A stretch of DNA of 64,000 nt. It comes from Flavobacterium algicola. Its GTDB lineage: Bacteria > Bacteroidota > Bacteroidia > Flavobacteriales > Flavobacteriaceae. The notes under the pieces are model-generated. The model saw only the letters and a program-made list of their open reading frames with translations. It did no database searches and was not told the origin of the DNA. Shown in pieces: positions 17,682-27,231 of the stretch. The translations under genes and the position numbers were made by a program. The first letter of the stretch is position 1, and every line of letters starts with the position of its first letter. The DNA lies in assembly GCF_022399565.1 (NCBI RefSeq), contig NZ_JAJTUT010000001.1, positions 372,001 to 436,000 on the forward strand, read 5' to 3'.

Positions 17682-19514
17682 ATGGAATGGGAAATCATTT
17701 TAATGTTTTTGGTAATCGCCGTTACAATTGGCCTTTTTATCTTTGAGGTATTCTCTATAGATAAAATTGCCTTTTTAATCATTGTAACTCTTATATTACT
17801 AGGCCTAGTGACACCAGAAGAAGGTGTTAGTGGTTTCTCTAATAGTGCTACCATTGCGGTGCTTGCATTAATGATACTCGCCATCGCCATGGAAGAAAAT
17901 GGCGTTATCCACTGGTTAACGTCCGGCATGGGTAAGGTAAAATCAATGCCGCTCACCATTATAGCACCAATATTTATGTTTGTAACTGCCAGTATATCGG
18001 CATTTATAAGTACAACAGCGGTGGTAATTGTATTTATAAAAATAGTTAATCAGTTATCTGAAAAATATAAAATTCCACAGTCCAAATTATTATTACCAAT
18101 CTCATTTGCAGGTATTATAGGTGGATCGTGTACGCTAATGGGAACCTCAACAAATTTAATTGTAAATTCTGTTGCAAAAAGCCAAGGCGAAGCTAGAATT
18201 GGATTTTTTGAATTTTCACTTTTAGGACTTATTTTCCTTAGTGTTACTATCATTTATCTTACTATTACTTTACGTTGGTTACCATGGGACAAACAGCAAA
18301 CATTGAGTAAAGGATACAATATTGACAACTATCTTACTAAGGTTAGAATCAATCCTGAATCACAGATTGTTGGTAAAAAAATCCAAGACAGTTTTTTATT
18401 CGAAAATCCTGATCTTACCTTATTGCAGTTGACTCGAAATAATAACATACAAAAATCTCCGGGAAAATACATCACACTTAAGGAAGGTGATGAATTACTG
18501 TTACTCTGCAATATTGAAAGCTTAACTTACATCAAAGCTGCGGAGAACTTAAAAATCTACGAAGAAAACAATTTAGATTCCAAGGAGTTGAACGAAGAAG
18601 CATTTATAGAAGCTAATATTACTGAAGTCGAAGAAGTTGACGAACGTGTTTTTGTTGAACTTCTAATGTTGCCTGGAGCATCGCTTTTAGGCGAGTCTTT
18701 AGGAAGTTTGCGCACCTTTATGACGCAAGACGTTATTCCGTTAGCGATTAAGAAAAGAAAGACAGTTCGCAACTTAAAAGGAAGACTGTCGACTAATACT
18801 TCTAATCGACTTCAATTGGAAGTAGGTGATCAACTGCTTGTAGAAATCTCGAAAGAAAAAATAGGATCGCTGCATTCTATAGAAAATGTCGTTATACTCA
18901 ACGAATTTGACAAAGTAAACATTCAGTCTAACTTTAAAAAGTACTTTTCGCTCGGAGTATTAATTATGGTAATTGTACTGTCGGCAACAGGATTGCTATC
19001 CATAATGGTGAGTGCATTAACAGGTGTCAGCTTGTTGTTGCTTACAAATAATTTGGATTTAAAAAGCGTTTACAAAAAAGTCAATTGGCAAATTTTCTTT
19101 TTATTGGCAGGTATGATTCCGCTAGGATTTGCAATGCACAACACACATGCTGACCAATGGATTTCTGAAAATTTACTAGCCATATTAAAGGGGCAACCTA
19201 ACTTTATAATCATTGGTGTATTGTTTTTAGTAACCATGCTTTTAAGTGGTGTAGTAAGTAATAATGCTACGGCAATTATTATGACACCTATTGCCATAGC
19301 TGTCGCACACGGAATGAGTTTGGATGCGAAACCTTTTATATTATCAATTATGTTTGCGGCCAATTTCAGTTTCTTTACTCCTATGGGTTACCAAACAAAT
19401 ACTCTTATTTATGGAATTGGAAATTACCGATTCAAGCACTTTTTATACATTGGTGGAGTACTGAGTTTTATTTTATGGATCTTGGCTACATTTTTACTAA
19501 CAAGAATGTTATAA
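17682..19514 (+). CDS. SLC13/DASS family permease with two TrkA-C (RCK_C) domains
   Basis: 610 residues. Membrane helices at the N-terminus (ILMFLVIAVTIGLFIFEVFS and FSNSATIAVLALMILAIAME) and the conserved GTSTNLIVNSVAKSQGE element precede a soluble insertion (about 215-400) with two TrkA-C-like domains, then further helices with VVSNNATAIIMTPIAIAVA and NFSFFTPMGYQTNTLIYGIG. The paired TSTN and SNNAT hairpins are those of divalent-anion:Na+ symporters (sulfate, phosphate or dicarboxylate). Substrate not determinable. TrkA-C domains suggest ligand gating. Confidence 0.85.
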   Translation: MEWEIILMFLVIAVTIGLFIFEVFSIDKIAFLIIVTLILLGLVTPEEGVSGFSNSATIAVLALMILAIAMEENGVIHWLTSGMGKVKSMPLTIIAPIFMFVTASISAFISTTAVVIVFIKIVNQLSEKYKIPQSKLLLPISFAGIIGGSCTLMGTSTNLIVNSVAKSQGEARIGFFEFSLLGLIFLSVTIIYLTITLRWLPWDKQQTLSKGYNIDNYLTKVRINPESQIVGKKIQDSFLFENPDLTLLQLTRNNNIQKSPGKYITLKEGDELLLLCNIESLTYIKAAENLKIYEENNLDSKELNEEAFIEANITEVEEVDERVFVELLMLPGASLLGESLGSLRTFMTQDVIPLAIKKRKTVRNLKGRLSTNTSNRLQLEVGDQLLVEISKEKIGSLHSIENVVILNEFDKVNIQSNFKKYFSLGVLIMVIVLSATGLLSIMVSALTGVSLLLLTNNLDLKSVYKKVNWQIFFLLAGMIPLGFAMHNTHADQWISENLLAILKGQPNFIIIGVLFLVTMLLSGVVSNNATAIIMTPIAIAVAHGMSLDAKPFILSIMFAANFSFFTPMGYQTNTLIYGIGNYRFKHFLYIGGVLSFILWILATFLLTRML

Positions 19515-19675
19515 ATTCTAAAATGAATTCTTTATCTAAAAAATAAGATGAATGGTTTAAAAAATTATGCAGTCCAAAATACAATCGCGTTAAAATTGAA
19601 ATCGACTGTGTCAAGAGCGTTGTATATTTTTTTGCAACTTTGATAGACTAGTATTAACCTTAAAATTTAGAAAAG

Positions 19676-20044
19676 ATGATTGATGAATATTCAAAACACG
19701 AAAAAGATTATATAGAGATTTACCAGGAAAAAGGATTTACAGCAAATTTTCGCTATGCAGATGGTGCTCTTATCAATAGTGAAACTAAAATAGAATACCA
19801 ACCCTCAGATATTTACATAGTTGCACAGCATCGTTATGAAGGTATGAGTGATCCAGAAGACATGTCTATTCTCTATATTATTAAAACAAACAAAGAAGAG
19901 AAAGGAAATCTATTGTTAGGTTATGGTCCATCGGCAGATTTAGAATTAGCAGAATTCTTTAAAGCTATTCCAGAAGAGAATATCTCCAATGATGAAAACA
20001 TTAATAATATAACTGAAAATGCTCGTAAAGATTTAGAGAGTTAA
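19676..20044 (+). CDS. Small conserved hypothetical protein
   Basis: 122 residues, soluble. The core YIEIYQEKGFTANFRY, IEYQPSDIYIVAQHRYEGMS, DPEDMSILYIIKT and KGNLLLGYGPSAD resembles a short Bacteroidota protein family often mislabelled as phosphoribosylpyrophosphate synthetase in databases (RYEGxSDPxD motif, from memory); there is no PRPP synthetase signature, so that name should not be used. The tail is acidic. A terminator follows. Function unknown. Confidence 0.65.
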   Translation: MIDEYSKHEKDYIEIYQEKGFTANFRYADGALINSETKIEYQPSDIYIVAQHRYEGMSDPEDMSILYIIKTNKEEKGNLLLGYGPSADLELAEFFKAIPEENISNDENINNITENARKDLES

Positions 20045-20127
20045 ACAGCCTACTCGTTTAATTATAGCAATAAAATAGAATTTGGTCAAAAAATTTTTAG
20101 CAAAGAAAAGCTCTAAATATTTAAATT

Positions 20128-20175
20128 AATAATGCCTCTATCTACAAAGTAATCTTTGCTGATAAAGGCATTATT
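20128..20175 (+). terminator. Terminator after the small hypothetical gene
   Basis: Stem AATAATGCCT / AGGCATTATT (20128-20137, 20166-20175) followed by GTTTTTTGTT, about 85 bases past the stop at 20044. Confidence 0.65.
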
Positions 20176-20227
20176 GTTTTTTGTTCAAATTCGATTTGAT
20201 GAATCAGTCTAGTGACTAATAATATAA

Positions 20228-20371
20228 TTAAAATCATTAACTAAACACGCTACTCCCCTATACTACTACCAAAATATTCAGGAAGTAAAATGGTTTCAAA
20301 AATCATCTTCAGGTCGTACTAAAGATGATTATATAGCGTATTTAGATAATAACGGTATTCTGTATTATTAG
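20228..20371 (+). pseudogene. Possible gene remnant without a start codon
   Basis: An open stretch of 47 codons between stops, with no ATG, ends NIQEVKWFQKSSSGRTK then DDYIAYLDNNGILYY and a TAG at 20369-20371. Composition looks protein-like, but it overlaps the end of the glycosyltransferase gene on the other strand by a few bases and has no recognised homologue. The rest of the 20045-20367 gap holds only the terminator at 20128-20175. Confidence 0.2.
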
Positions 20372-22680
20372 AAAGCAAATCGCGCCAAATAATAACTTAC
20401 AGTAGATTCTGATCCCTGGTTCAAATTGACATTATAATCTTCTAGACCATCATGACAACCACCCGTACACGGATTATAAATAATTTGCTTCAACTGATTG
20501 TTACCTAAAAACCAGCTAAAAGCAATTTCCATTTTATCATCATATCCTTCTTTTGGAAAGACAGTGTCAAATTGTTTTAAGGCCAATATCGTGTAGGCTA
20601 CATCGATTGGCTGCTCACCACCGAGACGTGTCGATTTTACATCAACCCCTTTCATAAACCATTTTTTATTTGAAATAACTCTAATAGCATCATCATCAAA
20701 AATTTTAGTTAATAAAAAATCAAAAGAGTCTTTTGCTATGCGTTGAAATCTTGGTTCTGCAGTTGCTTTCCAAGCGTATAGTAATGCTTCGGGTAAAACG
20801 CTATTTGCATACGTTAAGTAAGGTTCAAACCATTTCCATTCATTTTCATAATTAGCATCATATAAATCAACCAATTTATTAGCAGCGTCTTCTATTATAT
20901 TTACTAAATTTTGACTTTCTAATTTTAAATTAAGAAAATACAATCCTTTAATAGCAAAAGACAATGCTCGTGGCGAATTAAAATGTACAAAATTAGCAGT
21001 AAAGTGATGAACTGCCTCTTTGATATTTTGCAGTAATGTAATGTCTAAATCACGTCCTTCTTCCATTACAGAATATGCATATCCCAAAGCCCAAATTCCT
21101 CTACCGTTAGAATCCTCTAAATTCACTTCTTCGTTTTGTTTGGTAAACTTCTGGTTTTTATCAACATAATTGAGAAAGAGACCATTGTCACGCTGACATT
21201 TTAAAATAAAATTTGCATAGGTTCTAACCAATTTTAAATCGCTAGGATCTTCAGTTGTTTTGTAATAATCACAAGCTGTGATTAGAGCTCTTGCATTGTC
21301 ATCTAATGTATACCCTGAATCTAGATCAGGTGTATTTATTTTAGAAAACTGAATAATTCCGATATCAGTTGTCATTTCTTTAATATGACTCATATCTACC
21401 GGTGGTTTTCTATATCTTAAATTTATTCTTTTTTTAGTTTGTTCAGAAAAAGTAATAGCGTGCAGTAATGCAGCATTCTCCCATGAGGTAGATGCAGATG
21501 CGTGCAAGCCCTTCATTTTCATTTCGTACTTCAAATTTTCGTCATTTAATAAATTATTGACATTTGCCGCCAATTTATTAGAGTCACCAAAATCAAATAA
21601 CAAACCATTACCTTGACTTAAAACCTCGCGCGCGTGAGGAATGGGAGTCGAAATGATAGGGCAACCACAACTTACAGCATAAGAGAACGTTCCGCTCACT
21701 GCTTGATTAGGGTCTTTTGAAGTAAAGATGTAGCAGTCTGATAATTGCAAGTATTCTAATAATTCTGGTAGCGGAACAAATTTATTTACAAATCGAACTT
21801 GATTTTCAATATTCAATTCCTTTACTTTCTGTTGTAATGAATTCATGTAGGCATCGCCCTCTTGATTGTAAAGAGTAGGATGTGTTTTACCAACAATTAA
21901 AAATAAGATATCAGGATGAACCTTGACAATTTCAGGCAATGCATCCAATGTTGTTTCAATGCTTTTTCCTGGTCCTAAAAATCCAAAAGTAGAAATTACT
22001 TTTCGATCTTGAACTTCATATTTCTTTTTTAAAATTGACTTTTCTTGGTGTTTAACCAAATGTGTCCCGTGTGAAATAACTTTTACTTTATCTGGCTGAA
22101 CTCCATAAGTATGAATTAACAATTCATAAGATGAGTTTGTCATCACCGTAATTGTTGTTGCTAATGAAGCCAGTTCTTTAACATGTGCTTCTAAATCTTT
22201 ATTTGGGTTTGGTAAAACAGTATGAAAAGCAATGATTATGGGCTTGGTTATCGTTTTCAAAAATCTGACAAAAGCTTCTTGATTGTTTACAAATAATCCA
22301 AACTCATGCTGAATCATCACAATTTCCATCTCATTGTCAGCATTTATTTCATTGGCAACAGCTTCAAATGATGCGACACTACTCGTATTAAGTCTTATAT
22401 AGACCTCATCTCCTTTGTAAATATGCTTTTCGTTGTCTGATTCTAGCGCACAAATTTTGACATCAAAGCAACGTTCAAATTTTTTATCGAGTGCCTTCTT
22501 TAGATCATAAGTATAAGTTGCTATTCCGCATTCCCTAGGTGGATAAGTTGCCACCATTAAAATTTTTGGCAAGCTCAATTTCTTAATACCATCTATATTG
22601 AATCTCTTCTTCAATTGTGGTTCTCTACTTTTTACAGCCGTAGTAGCGATCGTGGTTTTACTATTTTCATTGTGTTTCAT
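20368..22680 (-). CDS. Glycosyltransferase family 4 protein with C-terminal alpha/alpha-toroid domain
   Basis: 770 residues from MKHNENSKTTIATTAV (the frame opens at 22746, but the first 22 residues look non-coding). Residues about 35-420 are a GT-B fold: KILMVATYPPRECGIATYTY, acceptor-side VMIQHEFGLFV, VISTFGFLGPGKSIETTLDA and the sugar-nucleotide site SGTFSYAVSCGCPIISTPIP. Residues about 430-770 (TPDLDSGYTLDDNARALITA, EDSNGRGIWALGYA, GGEQPIDVAYTILALKQF) resemble a helical toroid as in six-hairpin glycosidases. Cytoplasmic. The combination points to synthesis, and possibly trimming, of a mannose-type glycan, fitting the nearby GH130 gene. Activity unproven. Confidence 0.8.
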   Translation of the reverse strand: MKHNENSKTTIATTAVKSREPQLKKRFNIDGIKKLSLPKILMVATYPPRECGIATYTYDLKKALDKKFERCFDVKICALESDNEKHIYKGDEVYIRLNTSSVASFEAVANEINADNEMEIVMIQHEFGLFVNNQEAFVRFLKTITKPIIIAFHTVLPNPNKDLEAHVKELASLATTITVMTNSSYELLIHTYGVQPDKVKVISHGTHLVKHQEKSILKKKYEVQDRKVISTFGFLGPGKSIETTLDALPEIVKVHPDILFLIVGKTHPTLYNQEGDAYMNSLQQKVKELNIENQVRFVNKFVPLPELLEYLQLSDCYIFTSKDPNQAVSGTFSYAVSCGCPIISTPIPHAREVLSQGNGLLFDFGDSNKLAANVNNLLNDENLKYEMKMKGLHASASTSWENAALLHAITFSEQTKKRINLRYRKPPVDMSHIKEMTTDIGIIQFSKINTPDLDSGYTLDDNARALITACDYYKTTEDPSDLKLVRTYANFILKCQRDNGLFLNYVDKNQKFTKQNEEVNLEDSNGRGIWALGYAYSVMEEGRDLDITLLQNIKEAVHHFTANFVHFNSPRALSFAIKGLYFLNLKLESQNLVNIIEDAANKLVDLYDANYENEWKWFEPYLTYANSVLPEALLYAWKATAEPRFQRIAKDSFDFLLTKIFDDDAIRVISNKKWFMKGVDVKSTRLGGEQPIDVAYTILALKQFDTVFPKEGYDDKMEIAFSWFLGNNQLKQIIYNPCTGGCHDGLEDYNVNLNQGSESTVSYYLARFAF

Positions 22681-22935
22681 AACTTTCAAAATTTCATTTG
22701 ACAATAACTTTTGGTCTCTAATAGCTATAATGAAATAGTCAATCACTGCTACATTTCATTAATTTAGGACCACTAAATTACGTACGAAATAAGAGTAGTA
22801 TTAACCTTAAAGAAATTTTTGTTAATCCAATCCAACTTGTTCTATAATCTTAAATAATTACTTGCCCAAATATTTATAAAATTCTACTTAAAACATTGTA
22901 TAAAAGGTAGTTAACATGTAATTAAAAAAATCCTA

Positions 22936-23487
22936 TTAGATGTTTTTATCATCCAATTCATTTTCTTCAGTGTTTGTCTCAGCTAGCGGGTGATCCTGCA
23001 TCTCTAATCCCACAATCTCGATCATAATTACAATGGTATTGTATAGCATTAACACCACTACAATAAGCCCCGATGTTATAATTCCCGAAATTGCGAGCGA
23101 TGCATAGTATATAAAATTGAACCAATTGGTAGGAACTGCATCGGTTTCTGTGATAGGAAGATTAAGCAATAAAAAAGAGACCACTGAGGCGATAAAAACT
23201 GCAGTGTCCAATTTTGCTATCTGTAAGACATTTAGATAATGATCCTTTTTCAATTTTGATTTTGAATCAGAACTAATACTTAATACAGTTAATAGTAATG
23301 CCAAGATCGTAGCCGAAGCTAGTGCAATCGTATTGCATAAGGTGTTTACACCAGACAACGATTTTTCGATCAAAACTTTCGCCTCATAGCCGCTTATCTT
23401 ACCCAAAAGTAAGCTTCCTAGCAAAATAATTATTAGTGAGATAATACCACCCGTTACGGCTCTTCGGGTATAGTTTATTGTTTTCAT
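22936..23487 (-). CDS. Four-helix inner-membrane protein
   Basis: 183 residues with four predicted membrane helices: GGIISLIIILLGSLLLG, TIALASATILALLLTVLS, AVFIASVVSFLLLNLPI and SGIITSGLIVVVLMLYNTIV. Short charged ends face the cytoplasm (MKTINYTRRA and an acidic tail NTEENELDDKNI). Family not recognised. It lies 91 bases after the AsmA-like gene stop... read in its own direction it precedes nothing but the glycosyltransferase start 255 bases away, so operon membership with 23579-25138 is possible (91-base gap). Confidence 0.6.
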   Translation of the reverse strand: MKTINYTRRAVTGGIISLIIILLGSLLLGKISGYEAKVLIEKSLSGVNTLCNTIALASATILALLLTVLSISSDSKSKLKKDHYLNVLQIAKLDTAVFIASVVSFLLLNLPITETDAVPTNWFNFIYYASLAISGIITSGLIVVVLMLYNTIVIMIEIVGLEMQDHPLAETNTEENELDDKNI

Positions 23488-23578
23488 TGAAACACATTTT
23501 AAAATGAATCGGTTATTTTATTTTGTCATTTATATCAAATCTGAATCTTTTAGCGGTTCAGAATTTAATAAGCATCCT

Positions 23579-25138
23579 CTACTTTTTTTCGCCATCTCCT
23601 GTAAGTGTACTTACGACACCACTCTTCACATTTATCCATAAGTAGTTGAAGAATGATTTCGTAGGATCTCTTTCAGCTTCTATCTCGCCAAAACGGAAAT
23701 CTTTGACATTTTCATCTTCAGAATCTTTTTTGATAAAAACATTTCCAATGGCCGTTAATAATTTATTGACCTTCGAACTATCTTTTCTAAGAATTTCAAA
23801 TTTAAAATCATCATACTTCATCTTCATCTCCCCTTTTGAAACTGTATTATTACCACTGAATGTAAAATACATTTGTTGTAAAGTACCTTCTGTTTGCACA
23901 TTTAGGTTGGGTTTAAAAAAAGGATTTAACTCGGCTGCCGGTAAGCGAAGTATGGAACCAGTAACAAACATAGCGTCCGATTTATTATTGACATCGAAGC
24001 TCCAATTCAATTCTAGAGGTGCTTTTCCCATGAAGCTCGAGTTAACTTTAATCTCTGTCTTTTTACTTTCTTTCAAATTTGATAAGTGATCAAGCGTTGC
24101 ATTCACATTCTTAAAAAAAAGTTTTCCAGCTTCTTTGTCTGCTTCTATAAGCTCTGCATAAGAGATATAGGCATTGTTTATTTTAGTTTGTTTTATGTCT
24201 AAATCAAAGTTTAGATTTCGTAACGACTTACTGTACAATGATTTTATCGTCTCATCATCTGGTAACATCTTGTCTCGATAAATTTCAAGATTAGGATCTT
24301 CTATCCTAAGTGAATCTGACCCTACAGACAGGCGATTATTACCGAGCTGAATAGCGATTTTTTCGAGATTAATTTTCGGTATATTTAATTTTATATAGTC
24401 ACGTTCCTTACTTAGTTGCTTCGAAAGTTCTTTTTTACTAAATCTAGGGATTATCTGAAAATTTGTAATTACAGCATTATTATCTTCAATGTTCAAACTA
24501 TCCACTTGAAACGTTTCATAATCGCTACCGCTGGAGAATATTTTTTGGGCTGTTACACTTACATCTGCTAAGTCAAACGGTAATTTGTTCATGGATTTTA
24601 GATCAATTGTAGCATCAGAAATTTCTAAATCATAATTTGCGATGGATACTTTGATTGAATCCTTTTTATCCTGCATGATAATTAAATTTCCCTCTGTAAT
24701 GGTAAAATCATCAATAGTAATAAATTGCATACTTTTACTTTTACTCGATGAATCTTTCTCCTTCACAATTTTCAAATAAGGATAATAGTTAATTTTCGGT
24801 TTAAGCAAATTCAAGTCACCCAAAGACAGCTTATTATTAACAAGCAAATTCCAATAGCCAACACCTTTTATTTCTAAAATTTCTAAATCAAGAGTAGTGT
24901 GATTTGCTTCTGCATCTTCACTTTTCATTTTAATAGATGCATTATGCAAACTAATATTTCCTCGTAAAACATTCACATCCAAATCAGAATAGGCAACAGA
25001 TAGTGTAGGTGGTATTTTATTTGCTAGAGCATCCTCAATATATTTCTTAGCCCACCACTGTGCTATAAAAAACCCAGAAATTAAAACAATACCAACTATC
25101 AAAATTATTTTATTGTTTCTCTTCTTTAAAAATTCCAT
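23579..25138 (-). CDS. Membrane-anchored AsmA/DUF748-like protein
   Basis: 519 residues. One N-terminal anchor (KIILIVGIVLISGFFIAQWW) is followed by a long extracytoplasmic region rich in beta strands with repeated N-L-x-L and I-x-D patterns: YSDLDVNVLRGNISLHNASI, MQFITIDDFTITEGNLIIMQ, KINLEKIAIQLGNNRLSVGS, FMGKAPLELNWSFDVN. This is the pattern of AsmA/DUF748-type envelope proteins, which bridge or support lipid transport to the outer membrane in other bacteria. Assignment is by pattern only. Upstream of it lies a short gap before the PfpI gene. Confidence 0.6.
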   Translation of the reverse strand: MEFLKKRNNKIILIVGIVLISGFFIAQWWAKKYIEDALANKIPPTLSVAYSDLDVNVLRGNISLHNASIKMKSEDAEANHTTLDLEILEIKGVGYWNLLVNNKLSLGDLNLLKPKINYYPYLKIVKEKDSSSKSKSMQFITIDDFTITEGNLIIMQDKKDSIKVSIANYDLEISDATIDLKSMNKLPFDLADVSVTAQKIFSSGSDYETFQVDSLNIEDNNAVITNFQIIPRFSKKELSKQLSKERDYIKLNIPKINLEKIAIQLGNNRLSVGSDSLRIEDPNLEIYRDKMLPDDETIKSLYSKSLRNLNFDLDIKQTKINNAYISYAELIEADKEAGKLFFKNVNATLDHLSNLKESKKTEIKVNSSFMGKAPLELNWSFDVNNKSDAMFVTGSILRLPAAELNPFFKPNLNVQTEGTLQQMYFTFSGNNTVSKGEMKMKYDDFKFEILRKDSSKVNKLLTAIGNVFIKKDSEDENVKDFRFGEIEAERDPTKSFFNYLWINVKSGVVSTLTGDGEKK

Positions 25139-25303
25139 ATGCTTTAGTTTTTTATATTTTATTTTAGTGATGTCTTCAAAATCAATGATTAATGGTCGAA
25201 TGATTACTACCTGATCACAATGAAAAACACGCTGTATATTAACGAAGTAAAGAGGAATGCAGTCATTCCTCTTTATTATATTTTAATCGATTTTTCAATC
25301 CGA

Positions 25304-25852
25304 TTAGTTCGCTTTCTTACCTTCAGTAATTTCTTCGATGATTTTGGCAACAAAGGCTGGCAAATCTTTAGGATTTCTACTTGTAATTAGACCATTGTCT
25401 GTAATCACTTCCTTGTCTTCCCAGTGTGCCCCAGCATTAATTACATCTTGTTTGATACTGTTATAAGATGTCACTGTTCTATTTTCGATAATTCCAGCGC
25501 TAATAAGCAACCAAGGTGCGTGACATATAGCAGCAACTGGAATCTCCTGATTATAGAAATCTCTAATAAAGTCAAGAGCTTCTTCAGTAACTCTTAATAA
25601 ATCTGGATTGATTACACCACCTGGTAATACCAAAGCGTCATAATCGGCAACATTTGCATTCTTAACCAATTTATCTACCGCAATTGATTCTCCCCAATCG
25701 TCAACATCCCAACTTTTAATATCACCTTCCTTAATAGATATGATATGAACTTCAGCTCCTTCTTTTTTAAGTCCATTTAATGGTTCAAATAATTCCGACT
25801 TTTCAAAACCATCAGTTGCTAGGATTGCTATTTTTTTATTCTCTAATTTCAT
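25304..25852 (-). CDS. PfpI/DJ-1 family type 1 glutamine amidotransferase-like protein
   Basis: 182 residues from MKLENKKIAILATDGFEKSE (an upstream Met at 25891 adds 13 unconserved residues). The nucleophile elbow AAICHAPWLL carries the catalytic Cys, and ESIAVDK... preceding PGGVINPDLLR and the C-terminal TSRNPKDLPAF complete the PfpI/YhbO signature. Members act as stress-protective deglycase, chaperone or peptidase-like enzymes; the true activity is debated. The same fold forms the C-terminal domain of the catalase at 11356. Cytoplasmic, apparently monocistronic. Confidence 0.9.
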   Translation of the reverse strand: MKLENKKIAILATDGFEKSELFEPLNGLKKEGAEVHIISIKEGDIKSWDVDDWGESIAVDKLVKNANVADYDALVLPGGVINPDLLRVTEEALDFIRDFYNQEIPVAAICHAPWLLISAGIIENRTVTSYNSIKQDVINAGAHWEDKEVITDNGLITSRNPKDLPAFVAKIIEEITEGKKAN

Positions 25853-26211
25853 AATAATTGTTTTTATGATTAACTGTTTTATTCTGTTCATAAAGGTAAA
25901 AATACTTAATGGGAATAAGGTGCTTTATCCAATTTTTGATTAGCTTAAAAAATTACATTCATTTGTAACGTAAACATTATCATTATTCTACAAATTGTAA
26001 TACCATTAATGAAGGAAAAAATTGTGAAAATGTGAATTGTATAAAGTATCAAAAATATTTTGTAATTATTAAACTCGCTTTAGTCTGTTACTTTGTAATA
26101 TCAATAATTGAGATATAAAAAAGGGATTAAAATTTACTGTTACAATTAAACAATAAAAACGTTCCTACTTTAAAATCTAAAAAAAACTTTTAATAAATAA
26201 AAACAAACAAG
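25853..26211. promoter_or_regulatory. Divergent regulatory gap between PfpI and YtxH genes
   Basis: 359 bases with no gene. TTACTTTG at 26088-26095 matches seven of eight bases of the -7 box TAnnTTTG, with a TTTG at 26059-26062 that is farther upstream than usual (25 bases). It lies about 117 bases before the YtxH start and is the best promoter candidate for that operon. Confidence 0.3.
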
Positions 26212-26490
26212 ATGAAAACAGGTAACAAGATTATTAGCGTATTAGGTGGAGTTATTATAGGAACTGCATTAGGAATTTTATTTGCTCCAGACAAAGGAAA
26301 AAATACAAGAAAAAAGATTGCAGATAAAGGAAACGATGTTAAAAATGATGCAATGAGTAGTATCAATGATGTATTGGGTAATCTTTCTGAAAAGTGTAAC
26401 ACTTTAATCGAAAAAGGAGAAACTCTAGTACAAAATGGTATTGAAACAGCAAGAAGAGAATATGATGCTGCAAAAGATCAAGTAAAATAA
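26212..26490 (+). CDS. YtxH domain-containing protein
   Basis: 92 residues. A membrane-inserting glycine-rich helix (IISVLGGVIIGTALGILFAP) followed by DKGKNTRKKIADKG and a long charged amphipathic helix is the YtxH signature. These small proteins are general-stress or envelope-stress products. First gene of a four-gene operon (gaps 20, 1 and 6 bases) whose last member is an outer-membrane barrel. Confidence 0.85.
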   Translation: MKTGNKIISVLGGVIIGTALGILFAPDKGKNTRKKIADKGNDVKNDAMSSINDVLGNLSEKCNTLIEKGETLVQNGIETARREYDAAKDQVK

Positions 26491-26510
26491 AAATTCACAA
26501 AATAAATAAT

Positions 26511-26885
26511 ATGGAAAAACTTGCAACAAACATAGAATTGCTTTTCAAGAAAGCCAAAACTTTTGCAGAAATCAATCTAGAATTGATAAAGCTTAATGCA
26601 GTAGATAAAGTTGCAGATGTAATTTCATCATTGCTAGCTAGACTACTAGTTATTATGGTTGTTGCAATGTTTCTACTATTTATAAACATTACTTTGGGAT
26701 TGTATTTAGGTGAAGTTTTGGGCAAAGATTATTTAGGATTTTTAGCTGTTTCAGGAATTTATTTGGTATTAGCATTATTGTTCCACTTTAGAAGGGATCA
26801 GGTAGTAAAAGTGCCATTGACAAATGTAATAATTGCAAAATTATTAAAAACTAAAATTGTTGATACTAACCTTAAAGACAACTAA
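26511..26885 (+). CDS. Phage-holin-like/DUF1469 (YqjE-type) membrane protein
   Basis: 124 residues with two central membrane helices (LLARLLVIMVVAMFLLFINI, YLGFLAVSGIYLVLALLF) between an amphipathic N-terminal helix and a basic C-terminus. The layout is that of the DUF1469/YqjE family, often encoded together with YtxH and a short cytoplasmic partner. Despite the holin-like name there is no phage context here. Stop codon at 26883-26885 is one base before the next start. Confidence 0.7.
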   Translation: MEKLATNIELLFKKAKTFAEINLELIKLNAVDKVADVISSLLARLLVIMVVAMFLLFINITLGLYLGEVLGKDYLGFLAVSGIYLVLALLFHFRRDQVVKVPLTNVIIAKLLKTKIVDTNLKDN

Positions 26886-26886
26886 C

Positions 26887-27225
26887 ATGGCTGCTTATAA
26901 AGATCAAAATACACAGTTAGACCAAAAAATCGCTAATTTGGAGATTGAGAGAAATATTCAACGTATTGAATTGAAGAATCAGCTTCTAATTACTTATGAA
27001 AGTGTGAAACCTCTCAATATTTTGAAGGAAACATTGAGCGAAATTAATCATTCACCAGAAACAAAAGTGAATGTTGCAGAAACTGCTCTAAGTTTAGCTG
27101 GTGGCTATTTCTCTAAAAAGTTAATCATGGGAAAATCAAACTCATTCTTCAAAAAAATTCTCGGATATGGTTTACAGTACGGTGTAACAAAATTAATTTC
27201 CAAAAAAGTTCATTCTCACTATTAA
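26887..27225 (+). CDS. Short conserved protein of the YtxH operon (YqjK-like position)
   Basis: 112 residues from MAAYKDQNTQLDQKIANLE (the frame is open upstream over the previous gene, but this ATG follows its stop directly). The N-terminal half is a coiled coil (IERNIQRIELKNQLLITYES); the second half is amphipathic with glycines (ALSLAGGYFSKKLIMGKSNS, FFKKILGYGLQYGVTKLISK), which may associate with the membrane. Its place after the DUF1469 gene suggests a complex with it. Function unknown. Confidence 0.7.
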   Translation: MAAYKDQNTQLDQKIANLEIERNIQRIELKNQLLITYESVKPLNILKETLSEINHSPETKVNVAETALSLAGGYFSKKLIMGKSNSFFKKILGYGLQYGVTKLISKKVHSHY

Positions 27226-27231
27226 AATAAT

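Noticed and set aside
26511..26885. Prophage holin
   Set aside because: No phage genes nearby; operon with YtxH indicates a stress-envelope protein.
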